A DNA stretch of 64,000 nucleotides, from NCBI GenBank assembly GCA_027493445.1, contig JAOSKU010000001.1, positions 3,058,822 to 3,122,821 of the forward strand, written 5' to 3'. Numbering within the stretch: position 1 is the stretch's first letter; each line of letters starts with the position of its first letter. Source of the stretch: Thermoleophilia bacterium (GTDB lineage: Bacteria; Actinomycetota; Thermoleophilia; RBG-16-64-13). The notes below the pieces were generated by a model. It ran no database searches. It had not been told where the DNA came from and saw only the letters and a list, made by a program, of their open reading frames with translations. Made by a program: the position numbers and the translations under genes. This document shows, one piece after another, positions 34,296-43,961 of this stretch.

Positions 34296-35609
34296 GTGAC
34301 CGGTTCGGTCTGGAGCTCGCCCCTGGGGGTGTGGCTCCGCAGCATGGTCGACGATGACGTCGGGGCCCTCCCCTCCCTGGCGAGAGCGGTCGAGGCCGTA
34401 CGGCGCGAGCTCGACAAGGTGCCTGTCCTTGGCGTCCTTTTCATACGCGTCGAACGGTGGGGTGATGCGTACCGGTTGTTCGGTTGGCACGGTGCAGAAG
34501 CGGCCTACGAAGCCCTGACCTCCACGACGGTCGACATGGCGGGGAGCGGTCTGCGCCGTCTCGATCTGCCCGCCGACTTGGGCCTGCGGGGCGAGGGCTT
34601 CGCCATCGTGCTCTCGGCGTCCCGCAGCTCGGATATTCCCACGCACTCTCAGATCGACATGGTCGCGGAACGGCTGGCCGTCATCGCCCGCGAGAGGTTG
34701 GTCGAGAAGGTGCCCGCTTCTCTGGCCGAGCGCCTCTCGGTGGAGGTCGGCGCCGGATTGATCCGCCGTCCCGAAGGTGAGGCCACACTGGAGAACACCC
34801 TGGTCGCAGGCCTGGTGGAGGCCGAGGAAGCGGCCAGGCTCAAGCAGCAGCGGCGCTGCGAAGAGCGAGGCACCCGGTTGCGCCAGGCCCTCGCCTCGGG
34901 TTCGCTGGCGGCTGTCTATCAGCCTATCGTCGAGACTGTGGGTGGCCAGGTCGTCGGCTTCGACGCCCAGCTGGAAGGCCCGTCGCATCACGGGCTGGAC
35001 CTGGGCGACGTGGTTTTCGATGTTGCCGGCCGGACCGGACAGGCTCGCGACGTCCACGAGGCCTATCACGAGCGCGCACTGGCCTGCGCCGAGGGCGTCC
35101 TCGAGGGGCGGGACCTTCTGGTGCTGCGGGTGGGGCTGAGCGAGCTGGTGGAGAGCGCCGTGCGGGTCATGGCCATGCTCTACGGATGGCAGAAGTGCAC
35201 GCTCACACCAACCAACGTGGTCTTCCTAGTCGACGCCGGCCGGCTGTCTCAGCACTTCCCTACCAGTTTGGCGGCGGCACGATCGGTGGCGGAAATGGGG
35301 TTCAAGCTGGCGGTTGATGTCTCCGCCGACTCCCTTCCCCCCTTCGACGAGCTGCAGGAGCTCAACGTCGACCTGGTGCGGGTGGGGGGGAGGCTCGTCC
35401 GTGACCTGCAGCGTCACCAAGACGAGTTCGAGCTGGTGCTCATGTTGACGCGCTTCGCCGGGCGCCACGGGGCCCGGGTACTGGCGGCTGACTGTGCGCA
35501 GCGTACCGAAGCAGTGGCTCTGCGGAAGGCCGGGGTCAACCTCGTGCAGGGCGATCATATCTCCCCGAGTTCGCCTCGTCCCCTTCGGCCCGACACCATT
35601 CTCCCCTGA
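34296..35609 (+). CDS. Degenerate GGDEF-EAL domain protein
   Basis: This 437-residue protein has a GGDEF-like N-terminal half, in which the GGDEF signature is replaced by RGEGFAIVLS, and an EAL-like C-terminal half starting LAAVYQPIVETVGGQVVGFD. The expected E-x-L-x-R reads AQLEG, so the main phosphodiesterase glutamate motif is lost. KAGVNLVQGDHISPSSP matches the end of EAL domains. It probably neither makes nor degrades cyclic di-GMP but could bind a nucleotide or a partner. GTG 34296 has AGGAG upstream. Confidence 0.75.
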   Translation: MTGSVWSSPLGVWLRSMVDDDVGALPSLARAVEAVRRELDKVPVLGVLFIRVERWGDAYRLFGWHGAEAAYEALTSTTVDMAGSGLRRLDLPADLGLRGEGFAIVLSASRSSDIPTHSQIDMVAERLAVIARERLVEKVPASLAERLSVEVGAGLIRRPEGEATLENTLVAGLVEAEEAARLKQQRRCEERGTRLRQALASGSLAAVYQPIVETVGGQVVGFDAQLEGPSHHGLDLGDVVFDVAGRTGQARDVHEAYHERALACAEGVLEGRDLLVLRVGLSELVESAVRVMAMLYGWQKCTLTPTNVVFLVDAGRLSQHFPTSLAAARSVAEMGFKLAVDVSADSLPPFDELQELNVDLVRVGGRLVRDLQRHQDEFELVLMLTRFAGRHGARVLAADCAQRTEAVALRKAGVNLVQGDHISPSSPRPLRPDTILP

Positions 35610-35676
35610 CGGCCCCGGACCTGGCTTGGCCACGCCGGGTGGTCGGCCGCCGCCATTTGCCCTATCCTTCTCCATC

Positions 35677-37377
35677 ATGACCGCAGTGCACGACGAGCCT
35701 CTCATCTTCTTTCCGCCGCGCCGTCTGCGAATCCTACTGACCAACGACGATGGCGTCACGGCCGAGGGGCTGCATGCCTTGAAGCGCGCCCTCGACCCCC
35801 TGGGAGAGCTCCGCGTCATCGCTCCGGACGGCAACCGCTCCGGGGCGGCAAGGGCGGTCTCACTGCGCTCTCCCCTCTGGGTCGAGGAGGTCGACCTCCC
35901 CGGCGGGGGGTGCGGCTACGCCACCGATGGGACCCCCGTGGACTGCGTGCGTCTGGCGGCGCTAGGCTTTCTCGATCACCCTCCGGACCTGATCGTGGCG
36001 GGGATCAACCACGGGGGCAATCTGGGCGACGACATTACCTACTCGGGCACGGTCGCAGCCGCCTTCGAGGGCATCATGCTGGACACGCCGGCCATAGCCG
36101 TCTCTGCCGACGCGTACCATCAGGGTTACGATCTAACCGTTCCTGCTCGCTTCACTGCTCGTCTGGTGGAGCTCGTTGTGCGTCACGGTTTCCCCACTCG
36201 CACTCTGTTGAACGTCAATTGCCCCGACGTTTCGTGGGACGCACTGCAAGGCGCGCGCCTTACCCGGCTGGGCAAGCGCATCTACGGAGACCGGGTGCAG
36301 CTGAAAGAGGACCGGGGCCGGCGCCGTCGCTACTTCATCTACGGCGACGAGCTGAGCTATCACCAGGAAGCGGGCACCGATTTCGAGGCGTTGGCCAACG
36401 GCTGCATCTCGATCACCCCTGTGCATTTCTCTCTCACATCTCACGAGGCGTTCGACATCCTGGCGGGCTGGGACTTGAGCCTGGACGAGGGTGCGCGAGC
36501 CTCGGACGGTATCGTTCGCCCGGCGGCCTCGGCCGGCCACATGGTCTCCACCGAAGCGAGCGGCTCGAGGTCCGCCGGAAGGGCTCGCCCTCCATCGACC
36601 GTCCTCGGCGAAGCCGCCGAGGGGACCTCGGTCGCCACGGCGGAAGAGGAGGTGGCCGGAGTCAGTGCGCCTCCCCCGGAGCCCGAGCAGCCTTGCGCCA
36701 TGCTCGACGCGTCTCCCCTAGCGCCGCAGCCAGAGGCGATTGTCTTCGACCTCGACGGTACAGTGGTCGATTCGGTGGAGCTGATCGTGCAGTCTTTCCG
36801 GTACGCGGTGCGCGCGGTGCTTGGCATGGAGCTGCCCCGGGAGGAGATCATTCGCAACGTGGGGCGTCCCCTGCGCGAGCAGATGCTGGTGCTGGACGAG
36901 CGGCGCGCCGACGAGCTGGTCATCGCCTTCCGCGCATACAATCACCGGGAGCACGAGAAGATGCTCCGGCTCTACCCGGGCATGGCCGAGCTCCTGCTAC
37001 GGCTGAGGGCGGACGGTGTCCGACTCGGTCTGGTCACCTCGAAGTCGCGCATGACCACCGACATGGCTTTCTCGACCACCGGCATCGAACCCCTCTTCGA
37101 CGCGGTGGTCACAGCCGACGACACTACGCGCCACAAGCCCGACCCTGAACCCTTGATTCTCTGCCTGCGCGGGCTCGAGCGAGCCCCCGAAGGGGCCGTC
37201 TACGTCGGCGACAGTCCCTGGGATCTCCAGGCGGCCCAGGCCGCGGGCATGCGTTCGGTGGCGGTGTCGTGGGGCGTATTCCCCGAGGAAACCCTCTGCC
37301 GCCAAGGCCCGGACCGCCTGGTCCGCAGCATCCATGAGCTGCGGGCGGTGCTCGGGCTGGGGAGCGTGCCGGAGTGA
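35677..37377 (+). CDS. SurE nucleotidase fused to a HAD-superfamily phosphatase
   Basis: The protein has 566 residues. Residues 17-270 form a SurE domain with RILLTNDDGVTAEG, APDGNRSGAARAVSL and AGINHGGNLGDDITYSGTVA, all metal-site motifs intact. Residues 270-350 are a low-complexity linker. Residues 355-560 form a HAD phosphatase of the Gph/PpaX class with VFDLDGTVVDS, LVTSKSR, KPDPEP and VYVGDSPWDLQAA. SurE dephosphorylates nucleoside 5'-monophosphates. The second domain probably hydrolyses phosphoglycolate, pyrophosphate or another small phosphate ester. No frameshift is needed to join them. Confidence 0.88.
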   Translation: MTAVHDEPLIFFPPRRLRILLTNDDGVTAEGLHALKRALDPLGELRVIAPDGNRSGAARAVSLRSPLWVEEVDLPGGGCGYATDGTPVDCVRLAALGFLDHPPDLIVAGINHGGNLGDDITYSGTVAAAFEGIMLDTPAIAVSADAYHQGYDLTVPARFTARLVELVVRHGFPTRTLLNVNCPDVSWDALQGARLTRLGKRIYGDRVQLKEDRGRRRRYFIYGDELSYHQEAGTDFEALANGCISITPVHFSLTSHEAFDILAGWDLSLDEGARASDGIVRPAASAGHMVSTEASGSRSAGRARPPSTVLGEAAEGTSVATAEEEVAGVSAPPPEPEQPCAMLDASPLAPQPEAIVFDLDGTVVDSVELIVQSFRYAVRAVLGMELPREEIIRNVGRPLREQMLVLDERRADELVIAFRAYNHREHEKMLRLYPGMAELLLRLRADGVRLGLVTSKSRMTTDMAFSTTGIEPLFDAVVTADDTTRHKPDPEPLILCLRGLERAPEGAVYVGDSPWDLQAAQAAGMRSVAVSWGVFPEETLCRQGPDRLVRSIHELRAVLGLGSVPE

Positions 37378-37389
37378 ACGCTCTGCAGG

Positions 37390-37615
37390 TCACAGGTCCA
37401 CCACCGCCTTCATGAAGCCGCGGGTCTCCTCGATCTCCAGGGCTCGGACCACGTAGTCCATGGGGAGCTGGGCCACCTTGACGGGGCGGCCTTGCTCGCG
37501 CGCCTGCTTCTCGGTCAGGCCCACGCGCCCGAGCTCCGGGTCGGTGAAGACCGTGTAGGGGACCAGACGGCCGTCGATGCTGGCGCCCCCTCTCCTTCGG
37601 TCGTCGGGGCCTGAG
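37390..37615 (-). pseudogene. 3' fragment of a dihydrolipoamide dehydrogenase / mercuric-reductase-type gene
   Basis: The minus strand reads [40 protein letters not shown] and [23 protein letters not shown] stop, the beginning of the C-terminal dimerisation domain of pyridine nucleotide-disulfide oxidoreductases. Nothing of the FAD or NAD domains is present upstream, and the stop comes before the normal HxxAPE end. It is a relic about 75 codons long. The rest of the 448-base gap up to 37825 shows no other gene. Confidence 0.65.
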
Positions 37616-37825
37616 GGAGGCGCGGAGTCCTGCCCGAAGGTCGTGTGCCCGGAGTGGAGGGTTCTCTAACGTTGGGGGTAGCTCTTGGGTACAGTGGTCG
37701 CGGGTGACGGCCGGCCGCTTGCGAGGGCCGTTTGCCGTGTAGAATGGACCACGCCGCTGTCAAGCTGAGCACATGAGGCCAGGGGCTCGGCGCGGGCGAG
37801 ACGGGGGTACGGATTCGGGAGGCTG

Positions 37826-38962
37826 ATGGACGAGCGGCGATTCCTGGTTCTGGGCGGGTACGGCGCTGTGGGTCTTACGGTGGCCCGAACACTGCTGCGC
37901 CACACGGAGACCGCGATAGTGATCGCTGGTCGAGATGGTGAGCGAGCGCTCGAAGTAAGCAGGCAGCTGGCCGAGGAGTTCCCCGGGCGCGACGTGAGGG
38001 GCGTCGCCGCCGATGCCGGAGACCCGGAAAGCCTGCGGAAGGCTCTCTCTGAGGCGACCATGGTGGTCTGCTGCCACTCCGCGACCCACCTGGCTGGGAA
38101 CGTTGTGCGAGCGGCCCTCGAGACGGGCGCCGACTACCTCGATATCCACTTCAGTCAGGAGCACGTGGCTCAGCTCGAGTCCCTGGCGGTGGAGATCGCC
38201 GCCGCCGGCCGCTGCTGTATCACTCAGGCCGGCTTCCATCCCGGCTTGGCGGCGGCTTTCGTGCGGCGGGCAGCGCCGTTCTTCGACACCATGGAGTCGA
38301 CGGTGGTCGCCCTGGCCATGAAGGAGGTCATAGCCGACCGTACGTCTCTGAAGTCGCTGCTGCGCGACATCGACAAGGACCCGGGGGCGGTCTTCCGCGA
38401 CGGTGTCTGGCGCCGGGCGACCTGGAGGGACTCCGTCCGCGCCGATTTCGGTGTGGGCTTCGGGGAGCGCTCCTGCTATCCCATCGATCTCTACGAGATG
38501 CGGTCGATACCGGAGCAGCACGGCCTGTCCGAGGCGGGCGTCTATGCGGCCGGATTCAACTGGTTCGTCGATTCCTTCGTGCTGATGCCGGCCTACGTGC
38601 TCCATCTGAACCGCTGGGAGTGGTCGCTGGAGCTGTTATCTCACTGGTTCGTGTGGGGCCTCCGGAGGTTCACCAGGCCGCCCTTCGGCACGGTTTTCCA
38701 GCTCGATGCCCGCGGCCGACATCAGGGGCACGAGCGGGTGGTGCGCATACGCTCGGCCCACGAGGACGGCTACCTCTTCACCGCCATCCCGGTGGTAGCT
38801 TGCCTGCGGCAGTACCTCGACGGGTCGATCCGCCACCCGGGGCTGTGGATGATGGGGCACGCGTGCGACCCGGTACGCTTGCTGGCGGACATGAACCGTA
38901 TGGGTGTTCGAACCGAGGTCACCGTGGATGGCGCCCACGTGGATGCGGAGGCCCGGCGCTGA
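37826..38962 (+). CDS. Saccharopine dehydrogenase-like NAD(P)-binding oxidoreductase
   Basis: This 378-residue protein has an N-terminal Rossmann fold (RRFLVLGGYGAVGLTVARTL, IVIAGRD) and GVAADAGDPESLRKALSEAT, ETGADYLDIHFS and CCITQAGFHPGLAAAFVRRA, the saccharopine dehydrogenase NADP-binding pattern. The C-terminal part is less typical and has aromatic-rich segments (FNWFVDSFVLMPAYVL, WEWSLELLSHWFVWGL). It is followed after 121 bases by a molybdoenzyme gene in the same direction. Substrate unknown. Confidence 0.75.
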   Translation: MDERRFLVLGGYGAVGLTVARTLLRHTETAIVIAGRDGERALEVSRQLAEEFPGRDVRGVAADAGDPESLRKALSEATMVVCCHSATHLAGNVVRAALETGADYLDIHFSQEHVAQLESLAVEIAAAGRCCITQAGFHPGLAAAFVRRAAPFFDTMESTVVALAMKEVIADRTSLKSLLRDIDKDPGAVFRDGVWRRATWRDSVRADFGVGFGERSCYPIDLYEMRSIPEQHGLSEAGVYAAGFNWFVDSFVLMPAYVLHLNRWEWSLELLSHWFVWGLRRFTRPPFGTVFQLDARGRHQGHERVVRIRSAHEDGYLFTAIPVVACLRQYLDGSIRHPGLWMMGHACDPVRLLADMNRMGVRTEVTVDGAHVDAEARR

Positions 38963-39083
38963 GGTAGGCCGCGGCCTCGGTCGCCGGGCATGGCGGCTGC
39001 GTCGTCTCCGGCCCTTGACGCGTGGAAGGCCGCGGGGTTAGATAGCCGGGCTGACGGACCGAGCTCGAGGAGCGGGGGAAACG

Positions 39084-41186
39084 ATGCACCACGCGGACGT
39101 GACCTGTCTTGTGCCCGACGGGGTGATCCACACGGTGTGCATGCAGTGCCCCTGGGGCTGCGGGCTCGAGGTGCACGTCGCCGGGGGCGCCATCGAGCGC
39201 ATCTCGGGCAACAAGCGCCATCCGTTCAGCACGGGCCTCATCTGCCCCAAGGCGCTCGCAGCGCCCGACGTCATGCTGCACCCGCGGCGCATCACCCGCC
39301 CGATGCGCCGCACCGAGCAGGGCTGGCAGACCGTCTCCTGGGACGACGCGTACGACATCCTGACCGAGAACCTGACCGCCGTGAAGGAGCGCCACGGTCC
39401 CAAGGCGCTAGCGGTGGCCATCGGCATGCCGGTGTTGCTGGGGGGCAACTCCACGGTCAGCTTCCTGCGCCGCTTCTGTGACATCTACGGCACGCCCAAC
39501 TGCTTCTCGGTGGAGAGCATCTGCTTCCGCTGCCAGATCATCGCTCGTATCCTGACCCTGGGCACCTACGAGGTGCCCGACGTCACCAACAGCGACTGCA
39601 TGCTTGTGTGGGGCAACAATCCCGACGCGTCGGCTCCGCCCACAGCCAAGCGCATCCGGGAGGCGTTGAACAAGGGAGCCAAACTCATCGTCATCGACCC
39701 CCGCGTGACCGACCTGGCCGCCCGGGCCGACCTGCACCTGGCGGTGCGTCCCGGCACCGACACCGCCCTGGCTCTGGGCATGATGCAGGTGCTGATGGCC
39801 GAGGGTCTTTACGACCGGGACTTCGTCGACCGCTGGACAGTGGGCTTCGAGCAGCTGGCTCGAGTGGCCGCCGAGTACACGCTCGACACTGTGGCGGGCC
39901 TCACCGGGGTGCCCGGTCCGGCCATCGCCGCCGCCGCCCGTCTCTTCGCCGGATCGCCGTCGGCCTGCATCGTGCAGGGCACGAACGCCCTCGACCAGCA
40001 CACGATCGGGCTGCAGAACTCCCGTTGCGTGGCCATCCTGCAGGCGCTCACCGGCAACATCGACCGGGCCGGCGGGTTCGTCAGCACCTCCAAGGTGAAG
40101 CTCAACCCCATTCGCCTGCCCGAGATGATGGAAGGGGAACCCCTGGGCGCCGACCACTACCCGCTCTTCAACGAGGTGTGGGGGCGAAACTTCGGGGAGG
40201 GCCAGTCCATGCTCCTAGCGGAGACCATCCTCGACGAGAAGCCCTATCCCATCAAAGCCATGATCGTGGCCGCCTCGAATCCCGTGATCACCTGGCCGGG
40301 GGGCCGGAAGCTCGAGAAGGCCATGGAGACGCTCGACTTTGTGGCTGTCATGGACCTCTTCATGACTCCTACCGCCGATAAGGCTCATCTCTTCCTGCCG
40401 GCCGCCACCTTTCTGGAACGCGTTGAGCTCTGCGACTACTACGGCACGCTGCAGGCGGTGCCCTATCTGTCCGTTAGGCGGAAGCTCTTCCAAGTGGGGC
40501 AGGCGGTTTCGGACCTCGACTTCTGGATCGAGTTGGGGAAGCGCATGGGCTACCAGGAGCACTTCCCCTGGGCCGACGCCACCGAGGCCCTCGACTACGC
40601 CCTGGAACCCTCCCACATCACCATCGCGGCCATGGAGGCGGAACCCGAGGGCGGCCGGGACTTCGGCGAGGTGCGCCTCGGCCTCTACCAGAAAAAGGGC
40701 GGGTTTGCCACACCCTCGGGCAAGGTGGAGCTCTTCTCCCAGACCCTGGCCGACCTGGGCCACGACGGCGTGCCCCGCCATCGGGAGTCGCCGGAGCTGT
40801 CCGGTGGATCGAGCGATCACGAGTTCCCCTTGATCTTGACCACGGGGGCGCGGGCGCTCCACTACCTGCACTCGCAGTACCGCGACATCGACCGGCTGGC
40901 TCGCCGCGCGCCCCAGGCCGAGGCCGAGATCCACCCGGAGACCGCCAGGCGGTTCGGTATCGAGGAGGGGGCCGCCATGGAGATCCAGAGCCGGCAGGGG
41001 AGCATCACGATGCGGGCCCGGCTCACCGATAGCATTCTGCCCGGCGTGGTGGCCGTGCCCCACGGCTGGGGGGAGGCCAGCGCCAACGACCTCACCGATG
41101 ACTACCGGGGCGATCCCATCACTGGTTACCCCATCCTCAAGTCGAAGGCTTGCCGGGTGAGGCCGACGGGTGCGGCTTCTTCTTGA
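39084..41186 (+). CDS. Molybdopterin-dependent oxidoreductase (DMSO reductase family), cytoplasmic
   Basis: This 700-residue enzyme has an N-terminal 4Fe-4S motif (CMQCPWGCGLEV...GLICPK) and pterin-binding blocks such as VWGNNPDASAPPTAKRIREA, VIDPRVTDLAARADLHLAVR PGTD and FLPAATFLE. A C-terminal molydop-binding domain follows (LTTGARALHYLHSQYRDI, EIHPETARRFGIEEG). VESICFRCQ near residue 150 probably holds the Cys ligand to Mo or W. There is no twin-arginine signal and no adjacent electron-transfer subunit, so it acts in the cytoplasm alone or with distant partners. Acetylene-hydratase-like or formate-dehydrogenase-like roles are possible. Confidence 0.85.
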   Translation: MHHADVTCLVPDGVIHTVCMQCPWGCGLEVHVAGGAIERISGNKRHPFSTGLICPKALAAPDVMLHPRRITRPMRRTEQGWQTVSWDDAYDILTENLTAVKERHGPKALAVAIGMPVLLGGNSTVSFLRRFCDIYGTPNCFSVESICFRCQIIARILTLGTYEVPDVTNSDCMLVWGNNPDASAPPTAKRIREALNKGAKLIVIDPRVTDLAARADLHLAVRPGTDTALALGMMQVLMAEGLYDRDFVDRWTVGFEQLARVAAEYTLDTVAGLTGVPGPAIAAAARLFAGSPSACIVQGTNALDQHTIGLQNSRCVAILQALTGNIDRAGGFVSTSKVKLNPIRLPEMMEGEPLGADHYPLFNEVWGRNFGEGQSMLLAETILDEKPYPIKAMIVAASNPVITWPGGRKLEKAMETLDFVAVMDLFMTPTADKAHLFLPAATFLERVELCDYYGTLQAVPYLSVRRKLFQVGQAVSDLDFWIELGKRMGYQEHFPWADATEALDYALEPSHITIAAMEAEPEGGRDFGEVRLGLYQKKGGFATPSGKVELFSQTLADLGHDGVPRHRESPELSGGSSDHEFPLILTTGARALHYLHSQYRDIDRLARRAPQAEAEIHPETARRFGIEEGAAMEIQSRQGSITMRARLTDSILPGVVAVPHGWGEASANDLTDDYRGDPITGYPILKSKACRVRPTGAASS

Positions 41187-41214
41187 AACGAGCTGTAGGC
41201 AGAGGGGGTGCGTC

Positions 41215-42153
41215 GTGAGCGGTCCGAGGATTGCTGTCGTAGGCGTCGGGGCCACTGGTGCGGTCGTGGCCGCCGCCTTGCTGAAGGTCAGCCCGGAGAC
41301 TACCTTGGTGACTCGCCGACCGGATCTGCGCCGGGCGCTGGTGGATGACGGCTTGAACGTGTCTGGCGCGCTCACGTATCAGGTGCCCGTCCAGAGCGCG
41401 GTGGCGTCGGTGCCCGAGCTTAGCCGGGTCGACCCCGATGTGGTCTTCATCTGCACCAAGACCACGGCTTTGCATGGAGTCCTCGACGAGTTGGAAGGAG
41501 TGTTCCGCTCGGGCATGAAGATCGTGAGCGCCCACAACGGTCTGGGCACCGAGGACGTGGTGGCCGAGCGCTTCGGGCGCGAGGCCGCCTTCCGCATGAA
41601 CCTGAACTTCGGGGCTGCCATTTCCGGGCCGGGCACCGTGGAGACCGCCTTCTTCAACCCGCCCAATCATCTCGGCTGCCTGAGCAAGGAGAGTCGCGAG
41701 ATTGGAGAGGTGGTGGCTGCCTTGCTCACCAGGGGCGGCCTCGACACGCAGCTGGTGGACGACATCGGGCTCTTCGTCTGGAAGAAGATGATGATGAAGT
41801 GCACCATGGCCTCCATCTGCGCGGTGACCGACAAGACCATCAAAGGTGCGCTCGAGTTCCCCCCCACGCGCGAGATCGCCGACGCCTGCTTCCAAGAGTT
41901 CCTGGACGTGGCCGCCGCCATGGGCTACGACCTGGGGCAGGACCACCTCGCCCAGGCCGTCGCCTATCTGGCCAAGGTAGGGGTGCACAAAGACTCCATG
42001 TGCCACGACATCGCCGCCAAGCGGCGCACTGAGATCGACTTCTTGGGGGGCAAGGTGGTGGAGTACGCGCGTCAGAAGGGCATCCCTACGCCCCATTACC
42101 TGACCATGACCAACCTGGTGCGGGCGCTGGAAGACAACTACCTGGAGAGGTAA
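41215..42153 (+). CDS. 2-dehydropantoate 2-reductase-like protein (ApbA/PanE family)
   Basis: This 312-residue NADPH enzyme has an N-terminal Rossmann fold (RIAVVGVGATGAVVAAALLK), FICTKTTALHGVLDELE, the SAHNGLGTEDVVAERFG block and a C-terminal helical domain with LFVWKKMMMKCTMASICAVT, where the first Lys matches the family catalytic lysine. It lies 28 bases after the molybdoenzyme gene. GTG 41215 is preceded by AGAGGGGG. Pantothenate synthesis is possible, but the location suggests it reduces a 2-oxo acid in the same unknown pathway. Confidence 0.82.
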   Translation: MSGPRIAVVGVGATGAVVAAALLKVSPETTLVTRRPDLRRALVDDGLNVSGALTYQVPVQSAVASVPELSRVDPDVVFICTKTTALHGVLDELEGVFRSGMKIVSAHNGLGTEDVVAERFGREAAFRMNLNFGAAISGPGTVETAFFNPPNHLGCLSKESREIGEVVAALLTRGGLDTQLVDDIGLFVWKKMMMKCTMASICAVTDKTIKGALEFPPTREIADACFQEFLDVAAAMGYDLGQDHLAQAVAYLAKVGVHKDSMCHDIAAKRRTEIDFLGGKVVEYARQKGIPTPHYLTMTNLVRALEDNYLER

Positions 42154-42187
42154 GAACTCGTTTCAGAATGACGCTTCGCTGTCAGGA
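42154..42187 (+). repeat. Short fragment of the dispersed repeat
   Basis: ACTCGTTTCAGAATGACGCT and TCGCTGTCAGG match the subunit AGCTCGTTTCGCAATGACGCTTCGCGGTCAGG of the 62979 copy in two blocks. It lies between convergent genes and contains the stop codon of the DUF5666-type gene. Confidence 0.7.
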
Positions 42188-42679
42188 CGAAGGCGTGGTC
42201 TGGGGCACCTCTCCCGGGCCGAACGCCGCCGCACCCGCCGGCCGGATCTGGATGGTCTGCGCGGTGATGCTGCCGTCGTCGTTCGTCGTCCCGGTCACGA
42301 GCACGCTCGTTCCGGTGAAGAGGTCGGACGCGCTCCCTTCCGCCTGGCGCGATATCGACGTGGAGTCCGAGAAGAAGACGATCTTCGATCTGCCGTCGGT
42401 GAGCTGAACGGTGATGCTCTGGGCGTCCGCCGCGATGATGTCCCCGTTGACGAAGCCCCCTCCCTCTCCCACGTCGCGCCGGGCTCCGCCGCCGGCACCC
42501 GGGAAACCGTTTCCGTTCTGGAACGCCTGCGCGGCCTGGTCGGGAGTTAGATTTTGCAGCGCCGCCAGCGCCTCCTGCGGGGTCGGCGACTTCCCCTCCC
42601 CGTACCGCATGCCGCCGTAGAAGGCGCCGGCTCCCACCACCACCGCAACAGCAAGGATCATGGGCCACTTTGCGTTCAT
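42182..42679 (-). CDS. Membrane-anchored DUF5666-type protein
   Basis: This 165-residue protein has an N-terminal membrane anchor or signal (MNAKWPMILAVAVVVGAGAF), a Gly-rich linker and a C-terminal beta-barrel-like domain with FVNGDIIAADAQSITVQLTD, SKIVFFSDSTSISRQAEG and GTSVLVTGTTNDDGSITAQT. This is the DUF5666 pattern of extracytoplasmic proteins. It is the last gene of the MacAB-type exporter operon, so it may be an accessory of the exporter. ATG 42679 follows GAAGGGGAAG. Confidence 0.75.
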   Translation of the reverse strand: MNAKWPMILAVAVVVGAGAFYGGMRYGEGKSPTPQEALAALQNLTPDQAAQAFQNGNGFPGAGGGARRDVGEGGGFVNGDIIAADAQSITVQLTDGRSKIVFFSDSTSISRQAEGSASDLFTGTSVLVTGTTNDDGSITAQTIQIRPAGAAAFGPGEVPQTTPSS

Positions 42680-42734
42680 GTGCTTCCCCTTCGTTCGGTT
42701 CGAGTGACGACGGCCGGATGACGAACTCTCGGTC

Positions 42735-43961
42735 CTACTCGTATCTGAGCGCTTCCATCGGGCTGAGGCCGGCCGCCCGCCGGGCGGGGTACAGGCCGAA
42801 GACGATGCCAATCATGGCGGACACACCGAATGCCAGCACCACCGAGGTGAGGGTGACGCTCGCCGCCAGCCCCACGAATGACTCGATTGCGTAGGAGAGT
42901 AGCCAGCCCAGCGCAACCCCAATGACCCCGCTCATGAAGGTGAGCAGCACCGCCTCCGTGAGGAACTGCAAGCTGATGTCGCTCTTCTTGGCCCCGATGG
43001 CCTTGCGCAGACCGATCTCCCGCGTCCGCTCGGTGACCGTTGTGAGCATCATGTTCATGATGCCGATGCCTCCCACCACCAGCGAGATGCCGGCGATGGC
43101 GGCCAGCAGTAGAGTCAGGGTGTCGGTGACCGAGGTGGCCGTCTGCGCGATATCCGCCTGGTTGATGACGAAGAAGTCGGCCTGGCTGGCATCGGCGATG
43201 TTGTGCCGCTGCAGCAGCAGGTTGGTAATGTCGGTCTGCAGCTGGGTCATGGTCTGCTGACCGGCGGCCTGTACGCTGATGGTGGAGAGGTTGGCCGTGC
43301 CCGCCAGAGAGCGCTGAGCGGTCGCCATGGGCACGTACACGGTGTCGTCGGGGCTGTTGAAGCCAAAGCCGCCCTTCGCTTGAGTCACTCCGATCACCGT
43401 GAAGGCGATGTTCTTGATGCGGATGGTCTGGCCAAGGGGGTCCTGGCCGCCTTCATCGGGGGCGCCGAAGAGGTCGTCGCGGACGTTGGGGCCGATCACG
43501 GCCACCCGGGCGGCGCTCCGGGTCTGTTCGTCGCTGAGGAAGCTCCCCTCCGCCACTGCGATGTTGCGCACTTGGGCGTAGGCGGGCACGGTGCCGACGA
43601 CACTGGTGGACGTGTTGCCTCCCCGCGTCGTGATTTGGTAGCGGCCCGACACGTCGGGCGCGACCGCTGCGGCAGTGGAGATCTCCTGAATCGCGGCGGC
43701 GTCGGTCTCTGTGAGGCTTTGGGCGCTGCCGCGGCCCTGGCTCACCGATCCGCCCCGCTGGATGCCGGGCACGACCGTGACCAAGTTGGAGCCGATGGAC
43801 TCGATGCTCGCTTCCACCGACTGCTTGGTGCCCTGACCGACGGCGACCAGGGTGATCACCGACGCGATGCCGATGACGATGCCGAGCACCGTGAGGCCGG
43901 AGCGGATCTTGTTGGCCGACAGAGCCACATAGGCCTCTTCGAGGGTATCGAGGGGCCTCAT
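42735..43961 (-). CDS. MacB/FtsX-type ABC transporter permease
   Basis: This 408-residue protein has an N-terminal membrane helix ([20 protein letters not shown]), a large extracytoplasmic MacB_PCD domain and three C-terminal helices with [20 protein letters not shown] and [14 protein letters not shown], the FtsX signature. It works with the overlapping ATPase and the adaptor protein to expel or mechanically transfer a substrate across the envelope. ATG 43961 overlaps the ATPase stop by four bases. Confidence 0.93.
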   Translation of the reverse strand: MRPLDTLEEAYVALSANKIRSGLTVLGIVIGIASVITLVAVGQGTKQSVEASIESIGSNLVTVVPGIQRGGSVSQGRGSAQSLTETDAAAIQEISTAAAVAPDVSGRYQITTRGGNTSTSVVGTVPAYAQVRNIAVAEGSFLSDEQTRSAARVAVIGPNVRDDLFGAPDEGGQDPLGQTIRIKNIAFTVIGVTQAKGGFGFNSPDDTVYVPMATAQRSLAGTANLSTISVQAAGQQTMTQLQTDITNLLLQRHNIADASQADFFVINQADIAQTATSVTDTLTLLLAAIAGISLVVGGIGIMNMMLTTVTERTREIGLRKAIGAKKSDISLQFLTEAVLLTFMSGVIGVALGWLLSYAIESFVGLAASVTLTSVVLAFGVSAMIGIVFGLYPARRAAGLSPMEALRYE

